64,000 nt of DNA from Sneathiella sp. HT1-7 (GTDB lineage: Bacteria > Pseudomonadota > Alphaproteobacteria > Sneathiellales > Sneathiellaceae): contig NZ_JAJFZN010000001.1 in the NCBI RefSeq assembly GCF_020731145.1, positions 806,001-870,000 of the forward strand, written 5' to 3'. Positions 1 through 8,797 of this stretch are shown here, piece by piece (positions within the stretch are counted from its first letter, which is position 1; every line of letters begins with the position of its first letter). The position numbers and the translations under genes are program-made. The notes under the pieces were generated by a model. That model ran no database searches. It saw only the letters and a program-made list of their open reading frames with translations, and was not told the DNA's origin.

Positions 1-528
1 TGAGGAACAACTCCCCCAGCGTGACACCTGATCGCGGAGTGTAATGCCGCTATAACTCACGTCAATTTTCTCGGCATAGTCAGCGGCCCAGACGCTGATT
101 TCAGTTTTTGCCATCTTGCGGGTCCAGTCCTTCATCCGGCGCGGTAGATGCTCTTCCCCGCCAGCAACATAGATATGCCCACCCTCTGCCCAGACAAATC
201 CGCGTTGATCCGGAGCGTGAGTGATCCGATGCGGCCGACCCAGAAGAGGCAGCATGACGCCATCCCGAAATGGCACCGTTTCTGGTATCCTGTTGATATT
301 GCTGGCAACCCAGTCAATTTCCTGACGCAGGAACGTCATGCCTGCCGCAAGCGAAGCGCGCTTCGGGAGAAGCAGGACAACGCCCCGCCGCGGATCGATC
401 CGGAGCTTGATCCGTGCCGCACGGGGAGATCGTTTCACTTCGATGGAAATTTTCCGTCCGTCATAGACGAGATGCGGCGGGCAGCCCGCCACCAGTTGCA
501 GATTGCGGCCGTTAGCCGACATCTTCAT
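1..528 (-). CDS. YgjP-like (DUF45/M48-type) metal-dependent hydrolase, partial
   Basis: Read on the minus strand from an ATG at 528, this frame stays open for 176 codons to the window edge, so the C-terminal part is missing. The visible protein has the N-terminal beta-rich part of the YgjP/SprT-like family, and the last residues visible are RWGSCSS, the family signature that comes just before the zinc-binding HExxH helix, which would lie outside the window. The start overlaps the end of the upstream ycgN-like gene by 17 bp, suggesting translational coupling. An ATG two codons further in is also possible. The family is thought to be zinc peptidase-like, but its substrate is not known. Confidence 0.8.
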   Translation of the reverse strand, partial: MKMSANGRNLQLVAGCPPHLVYDGRKISIEVKRSPRAARIKLRIDPRRGVVLLLPKRASLAAGMTFLRQEIDWVASNINRIPETVPFRDGVMLPLLGRPHRITHAPDQRGFVWAEGGHIYVAGGEEHLPRRMKDWTRKMAKTEISVWAADYAEKIDVSYSGITLRDQVSRWGSCSS

Positions 529-961
529 CGGGCCAGTCGACGATATGATCTTCTAAATCACCCGCGCGCCGCTCTGAAATGGCGCGACCGCGCACCGATA
601 TACCTGCCTGATGGACAGTATCAGGGTCATCGGAGACAAGCGGGTGCCACCAAGGCAGCGGTTTCCCCTCAGAAACCAACCGATATCCGCAGGTTTTCGG
701 CATCCAGCGCAATTTCGGGATGATATCAGGAGTCAGGGTAATACAATCCGGTACAAGGCGGGAGCGTTCCGGATAACGGGTACATTTGCAACTTCCAAGG
801 TCAAGCAACCGGCAAACAACGTCGGTATAGGCCAGCTCAAGCGTATCTTCGTCTTCCAGCTTCAGCAGGCAGCATTTACCGCAGCCGTCGCAGAGGGATT
901 CCCACTGCGACGCCGTCATGTCTTCAAGCGCAACGGTCTCCCAGAATGGTTTTTCGCTCAC
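512..961 (-). CDS. YcgN family cysteine-cluster protein (UPF0260)
   Basis: A 149-residue soluble protein with the conserved cysteine cluster of the YcgN/UPF0260 family. The motif CDGCGKCC gives Cys24, 27, 30 and 31, and further cysteines lie at 50, 58, 60 and 73. Such a pattern suggests zinc or iron-sulfur binding, but the biochemical role of the family is not established. The length is normal for the family. It lies 6 bp downstream of the PHA depolymerase gene and overlaps the following YgjP-like gene, so the three may be co-transcribed. Confidence 0.85.
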   Translation of the reverse strand: MSEKPFWETVALEDMTASQWESLCDGCGKCCLLKLEDEDTLELAYTDVVCRLLDLGSCKCTRYPERSRLVPDCITLTPDIIPKLRWMPKTCGYRLVSEGKPLPWWHPLVSDDPDTVHQAGISVRGRAISERRAGDLEDHIVDWPDEDVG

Positions 962-967
962 GCCACC

Positions 968-2572
968 TCAGACCTTTTTCGCTGGTTTACGCTGTGTCCG
1001 CGTTGCCGGTTTGGCCGCAGCCCGGGATTTCCGGGCGACCGGGGCCTTTGCAGACTTTACCGTTGCCGACACGGACGCCGCCTTTGCGGGCGTGGCCTTT
1101 TGAGGCGTCGATGTGTCAGCTGTTACCTTTACCGAAGAGGCTTTGGCCGTGGGCGTTTTAGCGCGAGACGGTTTTGCCGCTGTTTTCTGGGCGGTTGGCT
1201 TCGCACCATTCAATGTTTTGGATGGTGCGGCCTTTTTCGCAACCGGTTTTTTCACTGGTGCTTTTTTCACGGCTGGTTTTGCAACTGCAGGCTTTTCCGC
1301 AACGTTGGAGGCCGCCTCTGCCGAACCAGCTGTGATCCGGGCGCGGTTGCGTGGCTCATTATTGAGGATAAAGTCACTTATTCGCGGTGCAATCTCACTT
1401 CGGAACTTGCTGCCATTGAACACACCGTAGTGACCGACACCTTTTTGTTCATAATGGGCTTTCATGCTGTCTGGCAGATTACTACAGATATCATGGGCGG
1501 CAACGGTCTGGCCGATACCGGAAATATCATCAAGTTCGCCTTCAACTGTCATCAGTGCCGTTTTCTTGATCAGACCCGTGCGAACTGGTCGTTCGCCACG
1601 ATACATCATCTCTCCCTTGGCCAGCGCCTGCTTCTGGAACACAGTCTCGATCGTTTGAAGGTAATATTCTGCCGTTAGATCCATCACCGCATTATATTCG
1701 GAATAAAAGGCGCGATGCTTGTCCGCACTGTCGCCATCGCCTTCGACCAGATGATCGAACTGTTTCATATGGGCTTCCATATGGCGACCGAAATTCATGC
1801 TGACAAAACCGCTGAGCTGCAGAAAACCGGGATAAACACGCCGGAATGCACCGGGATAGCCGAGCGGAACATGGTTGATCACCGTATGTTCAAACCATTC
1901 GATGGAGTGGTTCATCGCAAGCTTGCAAGGATCCGTCGGGTGACGGCGAGTGTCAATCGGACTACCCATCAAAGTCATGGATAGGGGTGCGTTCGGATTA
2001 TTGTCCTCCGACATCAGCGCGATCGCGGCCAAAACGGGCACGCCCGGCTGACACACGGCCATCACATGGGTATCGGGGCCAAGGATGTTGAGATAGTCGA
2101 TCACATAATCGATATAATCGTCGAGATCGAACTCTCCCTCATAGAGAGGGACATTCGCTGCATCCCGCCAGTCGGTGATGTAGACATCATGATTTGGCAT
2201 CATTGTCTCGACCGTGCCGCGCAACAATGTAGAAAAATGGCCCGACATGGGCGCGACGATCAACAATTTGGGATCCTTACGGGTCGTATCCCGCTTGAAA
2301 TGCTTAAGCTGGCAGAATGTCTTGCGATGCAGAATTTCCTCGGTCACGGCGACGGTTCGCATGTCGATCTTGGTTTCGGTCAGGCCAAAGGCCGGCTTGC
2401 CATGATATTGTGTGGTTTCTGAAAACAGGTCGAAGCCTGCGGCCAGGGTCTGCGCCTGTGGCGTTTCGGAAATCGGATTAAATGGACTCTTCAAAACTTG
2501 AGAGTAAATTTGTGCGGCCATCCGTACAGGTGAAAGCGCCAATTTTTGCATTTCATTGAACTGGTAAAGCAC
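968..2572 (-). CDS. phaZ: Intracellular polyhydroxyalkanoate depolymerase with a Lys/Ala/Pro-rich tail
   Basis: Breaks down stored polyhydroxyalkanoate granules in the cytoplasm. The core (about residues 1-415) matches the PhaZ1 type, where the lipase-box serine is replaced by cysteine: VCQPGVP places Cys at residue 174. The other triad members are likely Asp348 or Asp349 in GELDD and His381 in GVGHYG. The start chosen is a GTG at 2572, because AGGAG lies 7 bases upstream and the family begins at MLYQ; an in-frame ATG at 2602 would add 10 residues. Unusually, about 110 C-terminal residues form a low-complexity basic tail of AAK, KPA and AKKP repeats, like histone H1 or the phasin PhaF. A TGCAGTGCA motif lies about 70 bp upstream. 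Confidence 0.9.
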   Translation of the reverse strand: MLYQFNEMQKLALSPVRMAAQIYSQVLKSPFNPISETPQAQTLAAGFDLFSETTQYHGKPAFGLTETKIDMRTVAVTEEILHRKTFCQLKHFKRDTTRKDPKLLIVAPMSGHFSTLLRGTVETMMPNHDVYITDWRDAANVPLYEGEFDLDDYIDYVIDYLNILGPDTHVMAVCQPGVPVLAAIALMSEDNNPNAPLSMTLMGSPIDTRRHPTDPCKLAMNHSIEWFEHTVINHVPLGYPGAFRRVYPGFLQLSGFVSMNFGRHMEAHMKQFDHLVEGDGDSADKHRAFYSEYNAVMDLTAEYYLQTIETVFQKQALAKGEMMYRGERPVRTGLIKKTALMTVEGELDDISGIGQTVAAHDICSNLPDSMKAHYEQKGVGHYGVFNGSKFRSEIAPRISDFILNNEPRNRARITAGSAEAASNVAEKPAVAKPAVKKAPVKKPVAKKAAPSKTLNGAKPTAQKTAAKPSRAKTPTAKASSVKVTADTSTPQKATPAKAASVSATVKSAKAPVARKSRAAAKPATRTQRKPAKKV

Positions 2573-2641
2573 GTCGTACTCTCCTAAATTAACAGAAAAC
2601 ATATGTTGGTTTCTGTCGGGTTTCTCTGCGCCTAGTTTCGC

Positions 2642-2650
2642 TGCAGTGCA
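2642..2650. promoter_or_regulatory. TGCAGTGCA palindromic motif upstream of phaZ (possible PhaR-type operator)
   Basis: TGC-AGT-GCA is symmetric and lies about 70 bp before the phaZ start. Alphaproteobacterial PhaR repressors are known to bind TGC/GCA dyads near PHA genes. The extended string TGCAGTGCAACATAA is nearly repeated (TGCAGTGCAGCATAA) at 39710. That PhaR binds here is inference. Confidence 0.35.
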
Positions 2651-2771
2651 ACATAATATATGAATAATCAGCAGAATGTCAGCATTTTTTGCAATATTAC
2701 GGATAATTGATTAATAATCTGCTGCCGTTCTATGGGGATTGCAACACGGTTTTTTTTGTGAGGGATGACTG

Positions 2772-3317
2772 ATGCGTTTCTACTGGCTTGTTTTCTTATT
2801 GGTTTTTCTGGTTATCCCGCCCGCTCCTGCCCAATCTATTTTGGGTGAAAACGAGGTTTTTCAAAGTGCTGATAGAGGCGATACCGCCGCAGTAGAAGAG
2901 TATCTGCTGACCGGGAATAACCCCAATATCCGCGATTTGAAGAAGATTCCGCTGTTACATCATGCCGCCATTGCCGGCGTGCCCAAAACGGTCAGCGTCC
3001 TGATCCGCAATGGTGCTCAGGTCGACATCCCTGATCCATTTGGCAATACCGCCCTGATTCAGGCTGCCGCCTATGGATCAACCGCGGCGGCAGAGATCCT
3101 GATTGAGGGGAAGGCAAAAATTGATGAGGAAAACCGGCAAGGAGAGACTGCGCTGATAAAGGCAGCCAAAAGCGGGCATGCCCAGGTTACGAAGTTACTG
3201 CTTGCAAAGGGCGCGACGCTGGATCTTACGGATTTCACCGGACGGACGGCTCTGGATCATGCGAAACAGAACCGCCATTCCGATGTTGTGCGTCTGCTTT
3301 CAGACGCGGCAGAATAA
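2772..3317 (+). CDS. Exported ankyrin-repeat protein
   Basis: A 181-residue protein with a clear Sec signal peptide (hydrophobic residues 4-17, probable cleavage after PAPA near residue 20). Consecutive ankyrin repeats follow from about residue 28 to the end, recognisable by pieces such as LLHHAAIAG, GNTALIQAAAYG and GETALIKAAKSG. It is probably a small periplasmic binding or scaffold protein; no enzymatic domain is present. It stands alone, converging on the SYLF gene with 11 bp between the stop codons. Confidence 0.85.
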   Translation: MRFYWLVFLLVFLVIPPAPAQSILGENEVFQSADRGDTAAVEEYLLTGNNPNIRDLKKIPLLHHAAIAGVPKTVSVLIRNGAQVDIPDPFGNTALIQAAAYGSTAAAEILIEGKAKIDEENRQGETALIKAAKSGHAQVTKLLLAKGATLDLTDFTGRTALDHAKQNRHSDVVRLLSDAAE

Positions 3318-3328
3318 ACAGCTTAGCT

Positions 3329-4039
3329 TTACTTGGCCTCTGCCGCCGTTAAGGCTGCCTTTAAGCCATCAGCCTGTGCATTATTGACCGTTCTGTCGAG
3401 AACGATTTGCTGAGAAGTTACCGGCTTGCCATAGTATGACTCGTTGGAATCCGAGTTCGATGACAGGATCGACCCTTCCACGGATGCCCCGATAAAGAGT
3501 CCCTTCGAAATAGCGAAAGAAAAGACGTCAACTTTAAGGTTTGTGGTGGTCGAGGCACCAACTGTCGTGCCCACCGGACCAACAGCGGCACTCAAATCCC
3601 CGCCGAGTTTGACCTGATTGTCGATGATGGCTTTCAGGCCCTTCTCTGTCATGATCACCAGTACCAGCTCATTCGCTTGCGCGCCAAACTGCAACCCGAT
3701 GCTGCCCTGACCCATCCTGTAAAAGGCGGGCGAAGACCATTCCCCGGCTTCATTTTTGCCCAAAAGAAGGCCGCTTCCACCCGCACCGCCCACAAAGAAG
3801 CCAGCTTTCAGAACCTGCGGAAAGACAACTACGCCCTTGGCAACAGCGAGAAGTTTGCGAAACTCCTCCATTTCTGATCGACCCGCAACATTGGTAATGG
3901 TGAATTTCGCTTTTTCGACCAGCTGATCCTGAGCTTCACCGGCAAGCGCAAGATTACCAGCCCCGGCCCCGAGGAGGAGCGCGCTTGCACCTACGAGAGA
4001 GAGGAATTTTCGACGGTTTGCCCTGAATGTCATCTGCAT
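3329..4039 (-). CDS. Lipid-binding SYLF (Ysc84-like) domain protein with Tat-type signal
   Basis: A 236-residue exported protein. The N-terminus has a twin arginine (NRRKFLS, about residues 8-14) followed by a hydrophobic stretch ending near LALA, which fits a Tat signal peptide. The mature part is a SYLF/DUF500 domain with the glycine-rich FVGGAGGSGLLLG stretch and the GPVGTTVGA motif. Family members bind phosphoinositides in eukaryotes; in bacteria they are periplasmic or envelope proteins of unclear function. It is divergent from regB, with 119 bp between starts that must hold both promoters. Confidence 0.85.
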   Translation of the reverse strand: MQMTFRANRRKFLSLVGASALLLGAGAGNLALAGEAQDQLVEKAKFTITNVAGRSEMEEFRKLLAVAKGVVVFPQVLKAGFFVGGAGGSGLLLGKNEAGEWSSPAFYRMGQGSIGLQFGAQANELVLVIMTEKGLKAIIDNQVKLGGDLSAAVGPVGTTVGASTTTNLKVDVFSFAISKGLFIGASVEGSILSSNSDSNESYYGKPVTSQQIVLDRTVNNAQADGLKAALTAAEAK

Positions 4040-4158
4040 CTTCTTAATCCTTTTTGACTCATCGTTGGAAAACAGGATACTTCTATTAGATAAGGCATCA
4101 ATGATGGCATTAATATGTCTAATATTCTTGAGAAAAATAAGCTGGTGCGCGTGAAATA

Positions 4159-5496
4159 GTGAATATGGCAGAAAATACGCCCCTGACGTCCGTCCCCCAC
4201 ATTGAATCTGATGCCATTCACCTTGCCGCGAGTGGGATGCGGCTGCAAACTCTGGTCTATATCCGCTGGCTGGCCGTGCTGGGGCAAGCCCTGACCGTCG
4301 TTATTGTGTATTTCGTCTTCGGCTATGATTTGCCACTACTGCCCATCGCCCTTCTGATCAGTGCAAGTGCCATTCTCAACCTGCTGGTCAGCCTCAACCG
4401 TAAGCCGTCGGCGCGATTGCCAAATCGCGGTGCGATCCTCTATCTGTTTTATGATATTCTACAGCTTGCGGGTCTACTCTATTTTACCGGCGGCCTTTCC
4501 AATCCCTTTTCGGTGCTGTTTCTGGTGCCTGTTACCATTTCCGCAACCAACCTCACGCGGCAGGGGACCTTTTTTCTCGGTTTGACGACGCTCGCCTGCA
4601 TTTCCGTTCTGGCGCTTTTTTATGAGCCGCTACCGCTACCCGAAGGATCACTGATCCTCTCTAACACCTATATTCTTGCAATTTGGGCCGCACTGGTGCT
4701 GGGCACCGCGTTTCTTTCCGGCTATGCTTGGTTAATCGCGGCGGACTCGCGGAAAATGTCAGATGCGTTGACCATCGCCCGTGCGGAACTTGCGCGGGAG
4801 CAACAGCTTTCCGCCGTGGGCGGGATTGCCGCTGCCGCTGCCCATGAACTTGGCACCCCACTCAACACAATTTTGCTGGTATCGGAGGAATTGCGACAGG
4901 CCCTGCCCGAAGGAAGTGACTCAGCCGAAGACGCCGCATTGCTTCACGATCAGGCGAAAAAATGCGCCGAAGTGCTGGCGCAGCTCTCCAAGGGGCCACA
5001 AACAGAGCGCTTTATCACGGATTCAGCCCATCATAACTTCCTTTCGCTAGACAACCTCTTTTCTCTGATAGCAGAGAAATACAAGGACAGCGACAAGAGC
5101 TTCGCAATTCAAACACATGGAGATACCGCGGATATCCCCCGGCTGTTCTTGACGGCGGAGTTACGCCACGGCCTCGGCAATCTTATCAGCAACGCCGCCG
5201 AATTCGCCGCCAGCAAAGTGACCATTGATCTATACTGGAACGATAAGCTGGTGCGGGCGGAAATCCGCGATGACGGACCGGGCTTTTCGGAAGAAATTCT
5301 CGACCGGCTGGGAGAACCCTATATGTCCACCCGGCGCGGGCGCGGCGGCATGGGCCTTGGCGTCTTTATCGCCAACATGCTAATCAAACGGAGCGGTGGA
5401 GAGGTTAATTTCCGCAACCAGAAAGACAGCGGCGCGATTGTGGAAATTCTCTGGTCACGGCGCGCACTTGAGAAATCTGATCCTTTCAGTAATTAG
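4159..5496 (+). CDS. regB: Redox sensor histidine kinase RegB/ActS
   Basis: Membrane sensor kinase of the global redox system of alphaproteobacteria. Residues 30-195 hold about six membrane segments. The quinone-sensing heptapeptide GGLSNPF is at 111-117, the phosphoacceptor His is at about 229 in AAAHELGTPL, and the redox-switch cysteine is conserved at about 269 (QAKKCAEVL). The ATPase part has the N-box GLGNLISNA, DDGPGF and GRGGMGLG. The start may be the GTG at 4159 or the ATG at 4165; no strong Shine-Dalgarno sequence decides. regA follows after 59 bp. The senC/prrC gene often found beside regA is not present here. Confidence 0.93.
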   Translation: MNMAENTPLTSVPHIESDAIHLAASGMRLQTLVYIRWLAVLGQALTVVIVYFVFGYDLPLLPIALLISASAILNLLVSLNRKPSARLPNRGAILYLFYDILQLAGLLYFTGGLSNPFSVLFLVPVTISATNLTRQGTFFLGLTTLACISVLALFYEPLPLPEGSLILSNTYILAIWAALVLGTAFLSGYAWLIAADSRKMSDALTIARAELAREQQLSAVGGIAAAAAHELGTPLNTILLVSEELRQALPEGSDSAEDAALLHDQAKKCAEVLAQLSKGPQTERFITDSAHHNFLSLDNLFSLIAEKYKDSDKSFAIQTHGDTADIPRLFLTAELRHGLGNLISNAAEFAASKVTIDLYWNDKLVRAEIRDDGPGFSEEILDRLGEPYMSTRRGRGGMGLGVFIANMLIKRSGGEVNFRNQKDSGAIVEILWSRRALEKSDPFSN

Positions 5497-5555
5497 AAAA
5501 TATGCTAATCTGCCCAAGGCAGCTTGATTAACGGTGTAGAAGTAAAGAGCGGGAA

Positions 5556-6086
5556 ATGGACGACAAGAAATCATTGCTCATCGTGGATGACGATGAGATT
5601 TTTCTGAACCGGCTTGGCCGCTCGATGGAGCGAAAGGGCTTTACGCCGTTGCTTGCCAATTCAGTGGCGGAAGGCAAGAGATACGCCGCGCAGAACGCGC
5701 CTGATTACGCCGTTGTCGACCTTCGGCTTCAGGATGGTAATGGCCTTGAAGTGGTGGAGGCCATCCGCAAGATGAATGAGGATGCCAGCATTGTCATGCT
5801 GACCGGCTATGGAAATATCGCCTCCGCCGTCGCCGCCGTGAAGGCCGGCGCCATCGACTATCTTGCCAAGCCCGCCAATGTCGAGGATATCGTCAACGCC
5901 CTGCTGGCGGATAAGGACGCCATGCCGACACCGCCGGAAAACCCGATGTCCGCAGACCGTGTCCGCTGGGAACATATCCAGCGTGTCTATGAACTCTGCG
6001 ATCATAATGTTTCGGAAACCGCCCGCCGTCTGAATATGCACCGACGCACGTTACAGCGCATCATGGCGAAACGCTCCCCGCAATAA
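5556..6086 (+). CDS. regA: Response regulator RegA/ActR
   Basis: A 176-residue response regulator, partner of the adjacent RegB. The receiver domain has the acidic pocket DDDE at 11-14, phosphoacceptor Asp55 in VVDLRL and the conserved Lys in LAKPANV. A Fis-type helix-turn-helix occupies about 135-175 (ETARRLNMHRRTLQRIM), matching RegA length and layout. A GAGCGGGAA ribosome-binding sequence precedes the ATG. It controls respiration, carbon or nitrogen fixation genes in relatives; targets here cannot be read. The methyltransferase gene begins 4 bp after its stop. Confidence 0.93.
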   Translation: MDDKKSLLIVDDDEIFLNRLGRSMERKGFTPLLANSVAEGKRYAAQNAPDYAVVDLRLQDGNGLEVVEAIRKMNEDASIVMLTGYGNIASAVAAVKAGAIDYLAKPANVEDIVNALLADKDAMPTPPENPMSADRVRWEHIQRVYELCDHNVSETARRLNMHRRTLQRIMAKRSPQ

Positions 6087-6090
6087 CCGG

Positions 6091-6888
6091 ATGGATCAGA
6101 TTGTCTCAAAAAGAAGCACCCTGATCTGCGGCGATGCCGCAACCGAAATGGCGAAACTCAAAGCAGAGAGCGTCGATCTGATCATCGCTGACCCACCCTA
6201 TAATTTGGGAAAGAACTACGGCAACAATATCGACCTGAAAGACAGCGCCGACTATCGGTCCTTCACCGAAGGCTGGCTCAGGGAGGCTGTCCGCCTGTTA
6301 AAACCCGGCGGATCGCTCTATTGCTTTATGGGTGTGAAATTCATTGCCCGGCTCTATTTGATGCTGGAAGAAGAGTTCAACCTCACGCCTCAGGGATGGA
6401 TCACCTGGCATTACACACAAGGCATGGGCCGAAAAAAGGGCTTTTCCTCGCGCCATGAGGATATTCTCTGGTTCTCGAAGGGAGAAGACGCACGTTTTAA
6501 TCTCGATGACGTACGGGTTCCGCAAAAATATTACCGCAAGCGCAACAATATGGCCGGGGCCAATCCGGGCGATGTCTGGCAGTTTAGCCATGTGCATTAT
6601 TGCGCGGCAGAGCGGTTGCCCCATCCCACGCAAAAGCCCGAAGCATTGCTTGAACGGATTGTAAAAGCTTCCTCCAACCCTGGAGATGTGGTGCTGGACC
6701 CGTTTCTGGGGAGCGGAACGACTGTACGTGTCGCCTCTGTGCTCGGACGGGCAGCGGCGGGCATCGAGATCAACCCCGATTATATCGAAATGGCCCACGC
6801 CCGCCTGAAAGAACCTTTTGAGGCCTTCGACAGCACCGATCCCCGCGCCGCCCGCACTTCAAAAGACCTCCCGAAGACGCAGAATTAG
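6091..6888 (+). CDS. Solitary beta-class DNA methyltransferase (YhdJ-like)
   Basis: A 265-residue N6-adenine or N4-cytosine methyltransferase. The catalytic motif DPPY is at 34-37 and the SAM-binding motif DPFLGSGTT at 203-211, preceded by HPTQKP. With the catalytic motif first this is the beta-class order. Overall it resembles E. coli YhdJ. It lacks the C-terminal extension of CcrM, so it is probably not the cell-cycle GANTC enzyme. No restriction endonuclease gene lies nearby, so it is an orphan methylase. Position 4 bp after regA and 5 bp before the glycosyltransferase gene implies co-expression. The target sequence cannot be inferred. Confidence 0.85.
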   Translation: MDQIVSKRSTLICGDAATEMAKLKAESVDLIIADPPYNLGKNYGNNIDLKDSADYRSFTEGWLREAVRLLKPGGSLYCFMGVKFIARLYLMLEEEFNLTPQGWITWHYTQGMGRKKGFSSRHEDILWFSKGEDARFNLDDVRVPQKYYRKRNNMAGANPGDVWQFSHVHYCAAERLPHPTQKPEALLERIVKASSNPGDVVLDPFLGSGTTVRVASVLGRAAAGIEINPDYIEMAHARLKEPFEAFDSTDPRAARTSKDLPKTQN

Positions 6889-6893
6889 GCCCG

Positions 6894-8132
6894 ATGGACA
6901 TTTTGTTTCTGCACAATAACTTTCCGGCACAGTATAGGCATGTCGCACGCCATCTTGCCGCTGACAAGAATAACAAAGTTGTGTTTGCATCCCACCGGGT
7001 GCCCCATAACATTCCCGGCGTCACCAACGTCATATATAAGCCGCATCGCGGGACAAAGGCAGATACCCATCATTATCTTCGGCCGACCGAAATCGCCGTC
7101 CTGAACGCGCAGGCTGTCTTCCGAACCTGTCTCGATCTCAAGAAAAGTGGTTTTGAGCCCGACATCATTTGCGCCCATTCTGGTTGGGGCAACAGCCTCT
7201 ATGTGAAGGAGGCCTTTCCGAGAGCGCGCTTACTCAATTATTTCGAATGGTACTACCACGCGCACGGATCGGATGCAGATTTTCTCGATCCGGAAGCCCT
7301 GGGCTACGATGACGCCGCGCGAATACACAGCAAGAACATGCCGCTCCTGATGGATCTTGCCACGTCTGATTGGGGTCAGGTGCCAACCCGGTTTCAACTT
7401 TCCCAAATACCAGAGATTTTTCACTCCAAACTATCGCTCCTGCATGACGGTGTGGATACGGATTTCTTCGAACCCGATCCGAAGGCGACAGCAAAAATCG
7501 GCAATATCGACCTTTCCGGAGCGGCGGAAATTTTAACCTATGCAACAAGGGGAATGGAACCTTATCGAGGCTTTCCCGAGTTTATGCGCGCGGCGGCATT
7601 GTTGATGAAGCGCCGTCCCGGCCTGCATGTCTTGGTGGTGGGAGAAGATCGAGTTGCCTATGGCAAAAAACTCCCCGAGGGTGACGGTTGGGGCAAGCGG
7701 ATGGTGGCAGAACTAAACCCTGACCCGAAGCGCCTGCATTTCACGGGCCCGCTTTCTTATGCTGAATATTTGAAAGTCTTGCAGTTTTCAACTGTACGCG
7801 CCTATCTTACCGTGCCATTCGTGCTAAGCTGGTCACTGATTGAAAGTCTGGCCTGCGGCGGCTTGATTGTCGGATCCGATACTGCTCCGGTACGCGAGGT
7901 AATCCGGCACGGGGAGAATGGTTTTCTTGCTCCTTTTAACGATGTTGAGGCTTTCGCCGAAGAGATTGAAAAAGTGCTCGACACAGTGGACGACCTGCAG
8001 GACATCCGCGACGCCGCAAGGAAATCGGCTATCGAAAAATATGCACATAGCAAACTATTGCCTCGCCAACTTCGACTGATCGAAGACGTTGCGGCAGGCC
8101 GTCTTCCGCCACGCGAAAAGGCGGCGAATTAG
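6894..8132 (+). CDS. Glycosyltransferase family 4 protein
   Basis: A 412-residue GT-B fold glycosyltransferase. The N-terminal half begins DILFLHNNFPAQY with the fold's first Rossmann strand; the C-terminal half has the donor-binding region SLIESLACGGLIVGSDTAPVREVI and GENGFL, typical of GT4. No membrane segment is seen. It sits directly before gmhA-hldE-hldD, so it may act in LPS core or another heptose-containing surface glycan; donor and acceptor are unknown. Confidence 0.8.
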   Translation: MDILFLHNNFPAQYRHVARHLAADKNNKVVFASHRVPHNIPGVTNVIYKPHRGTKADTHHYLRPTEIAVLNAQAVFRTCLDLKKSGFEPDIICAHSGWGNSLYVKEAFPRARLLNYFEWYYHAHGSDADFLDPEALGYDDAARIHSKNMPLLMDLATSDWGQVPTRFQLSQIPEIFHSKLSLLHDGVDTDFFEPDPKATAKIGNIDLSGAAEILTYATRGMEPYRGFPEFMRAAALLMKRRPGLHVLVVGEDRVAYGKKLPEGDGWGKRMVAELNPDPKRLHFTGPLSYAEYLKVLQFSTVRAYLTVPFVLSWSLIESLACGGLIVGSDTAPVREVIRHGENGFLAPFNDVEAFAEEIEKVLDTVDDLQDIRDAARKSAIEKYAHSKLLPRQLRLIEDVAAGRLPPREKAAN

Positions 8133-8147
8133 GCAAAGAGCAACTCC

Positions 8148-8792
8148 GTGTTTGCAGGGGCAGTGAGATTATATTATGACCAATACACTCTATTCTATTC
8201 AAAGCGAGGCATTTTGGATCCGCTAGATTATTTTAACCGCGAGTTGGAAGACCATGGCGAGGTGCTGGCAAAATGCCACGCAGCGCTCGCAGAGCCATTT
8301 CAGGAGATGCTCGCGCTCTGGGTTACTGCCATTCAGAACGGCAACAAAATTTTCTTCTTCGGCAATGGTGGCAGCGCGGCGGATGCCCAGCACCTCGCGG
8401 CCGAACTCGTTATCCGTTTTATCGAAGATCGCAAGCCCATCGCCGCCATCGCGCTCAATACAGACACCTCCGCGCTGACCGCCGGGGCCAACGACCTTGG
8501 CTTTGAAGACGTATTTGCCCGCCAAATCGACGCGCTTGGCAAGCCTGGCGACGTTGCCGTTGGCATCACGACGTCAGGCACCAGCCCAAATGTGGTGAAG
8601 GCCCTTGAAATGGCACGGAAAAAAGGTCTGGTTACAACCGCGTTTACCGGGCGGGATGGGGGGCGGATGCCGGAACTTACAGATATCTCGCTGATCGTAC
8701 CGGCGCAGTCCACCCGGCGGATACAGGAAATGCATATCACTTTCGGCCATATGCTCTGCGGCGCCCTTGAACAATCGTTGAAACTGGTCTGA
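8148..8792 (+). CDS. gmhA: Phosphoheptose isomerase (SIS domain)
   Basis: Converts sedoheptulose 7-phosphate to D-glycero-D-manno-heptose 7-phosphate, the first step to LPS inner-core heptose. The SIS domain shows FFGNGGSAADAQH, TSGTSPNVVKA and the late RIQEMHI segment. The open frame begins at a GTG (8148), giving 214 residues, but a TTG at 8214 preceded by AGCGAGG gives 192, the usual family length, and is a strong alternative. A 16-codon reading frame (8176-8226, another frame) crosses this alternative start. hldE follows 5 bp after the stop, completing the pathway. Confidence 0.88.
   Translation: MFAGAVRLYYDQYTLFYSKRGILDPLDYFNRELEDHGEVLAKCHAALAEPFQEMLALWVTAIQNGNKIFFFGNGGSAADAQHLAAELVIRFIEDRKPIAAIALNTDTSALTAGANDLGFEDVFARQIDALGKPGDVAVGITTSGTSPNVVKALEMARKKGLVTTAFTGRDGGRMPELTDISLIVPAQSTRRIQEMHITFGHMLCGALEQSLKLV
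8176..8226 (+). CDS. Possible 16-codon upstream peptide across the gmhA start
   Basis: ATG ACC AAT ... ATC CGC TAG encodes a 16-residue peptide starting MTNTLYSIQS in a different frame from gmhA, ending 10 bases past the TTG alternative start. It may be chance, a leader peptide coupling translation to gmhA, or the remnant of the original start before a frame change. Nothing in the peptide is recognisable. Confidence 0.15.
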   Translation: MTNTLYSIQSEAFWIR

Positions 8793-8797
8793 ATCAT

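Noticed and set aside
611-1678. Long + strand reading frame of 355 codons opposite the PHA depolymerase tail and ycgN
   Set aside because: Its Cys/Arg/Gly/Phe-rich translation is the mirror of the Ala/Lys-repeat tail; no ribosome-binding site and no domain.
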